From a virus: a stretch of 64,000 nt of DNA. Within the stretch, counting starts at the first letter, position 1. Every line of letters starts with the position of its first letter. Positions 63,829 to 64,000 of the stretch are shown here, one piece after another. The stretch spans positions 126,001-190,000 of IMG/VR virus record IMGVR_UViG_3300033183_000491. The stretch is one strand, 5' to 3'. A model generated the notes under the pieces. The model worked only from the letters and a program-made list of their open reading frames with translations. It searched no databases and was not told the DNA's origin. The position numbers and the translations under genes were made by a program.

Positions 63829-64000
63829 ATGTCTATAAATAATGATAAAAATAATATAGAAGACAATTTTTCAATTTCTAATAGACTTGATAAAAATACT
63901 GTTGAAGCATATATTGCAATTGTATTAACTGATATTATTGGTAGTACAAAGTTTGTTCAAAAGAATGGTGCAAGGGTCGCAGCAAAGTGGTTTGGAGCAC
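63829..64000 (+). CDS. class III nucleotide cyclase, N-terminal part, cut by window edge
   Basis: ATG at 63829-63831 opens 57 complete codons that run off the window. After a 26-residue flexible start comes YIAIVLTDIIGSTKFVQKNG followed by ARVAAKWFGA. The motif VLTDIIGST is the first metal-binding strand of class III adenylate/guanylate cyclases (FxDIxGxT), with Asp35 as the first metal ligand. The helix that follows and the final Ala-x-x-x-W-F fit the family. The other catalytic residues lie beyond the window, so activity and nucleotide preference cannot be judged. It follows the Cys-rich gene by 2 bases and starts with the same late promoter. Confidence 0.72.
   Translation, partial: MSINNDKNNIEDNFSISNRLDKNTVEAYIAIVLTDIIGSTKFVQKNGARVAAKWFGA

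Noticed and set aside
1-64000. tRNA genes, integrase, attachment sites, repressor genes
   Set aside because: None could be found on either strand: no cloverleaf-like segment ending in CCA or T-arm GTTCRA in the gaps, and no integrase motif; gaps are all shorter than about 115 bases.

Overview
The window is a stretch of a large, AT-rich, strictly lytic tailed-phage genome of the T4-like (contractile-tail, straboviral/marine myoviral) type. The case rests on genes that can be read directly: a gp17-type large terminase, a gp47/gp46 (Mre11/Rad50) recombination nuclease, a DnaG/TOPRIM primase, baseplate wedge proteins of the gp6 and gp25 types, a gp5-like spike candidate, a gp55-like late sigma factor and T4-type late promoters (TATAAATA). 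No integrase, repressor, tRNA, CRISPR array or insertion sequence was seen. The host cannot be named. Most genes have a Shine-Dalgarno AAGGA/GAGG 5-11 bases before the start, and genes are packed with TAATG or ATGA overlaps, so the host uses ordinary SD initiation. Several starts are TTG (gp6-like, gp55-like, DinG-like, and a small membrane protein).

Layout. (1) 1-7015, minus strand: edge of an unknown gene, terminase, two small proteins (one with a zinc ribbon), a fused Mre11-Rad50 protein, primase, RuvC-like resolvase: packaging and recombination/replication. (2) 7015-32390, minus strand: nine large, Asn/Ser/Asp-rich virion proteins plus a 307-residue one, mostly without recognisable families but with LamG, Fn3, DNRLRE-like and repeated C-terminal modules; probably baseplate periphery/tail accessory structures. 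(3) 32391-38946, minus strand: gp6, gp25, spike candidate, a small helical protein, gp55 sigma factor, a membrane protein and a Cas4/RecB-like iron-sulphur nuclease. (4) 39058-56792: the adhesin region, four very long fibre-like proteins built from shared modules (ELNxLD motifs, TGDRILVKDQ modules), a PA14-like adhesin and small lectin-like proteins. One fibre and two small genes lie on the plus strand, facing the others. (5) 56802-63503, minus strand: PIN-PhoH, histone H1-like protein, small conserved proteins, a chaperonin apical-domain-like protein, NUDIX hydrolase, DinG/XPD-like helicase, a membrane protein. A zinc-finger plus sigma-4 mini-protein is inserted on the plus strand at 58203. 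(6) 63572-64000, plus strand: a 12-cysteine protein followed by the start of a class III nucleotide cyclase cut by the window edge.

How it fits together. The gp55-like factor should read TATAAATA promoters found just before structural/fibre genes; the orphan sigma-4 protein could supply the missing -35/coactivator role. Mre11-Rad50, RuvC-like, Cas4-like and DinG-like proteins form a recombination-dependent replication set feeding the terminase. The most unusual items are the nucleotide cyclase at the right edge, the ribosome-site-sequestering 17-bp hairpin before 41075, the zinc-sigma-4 mini-protein and the chaperonin-like protein.
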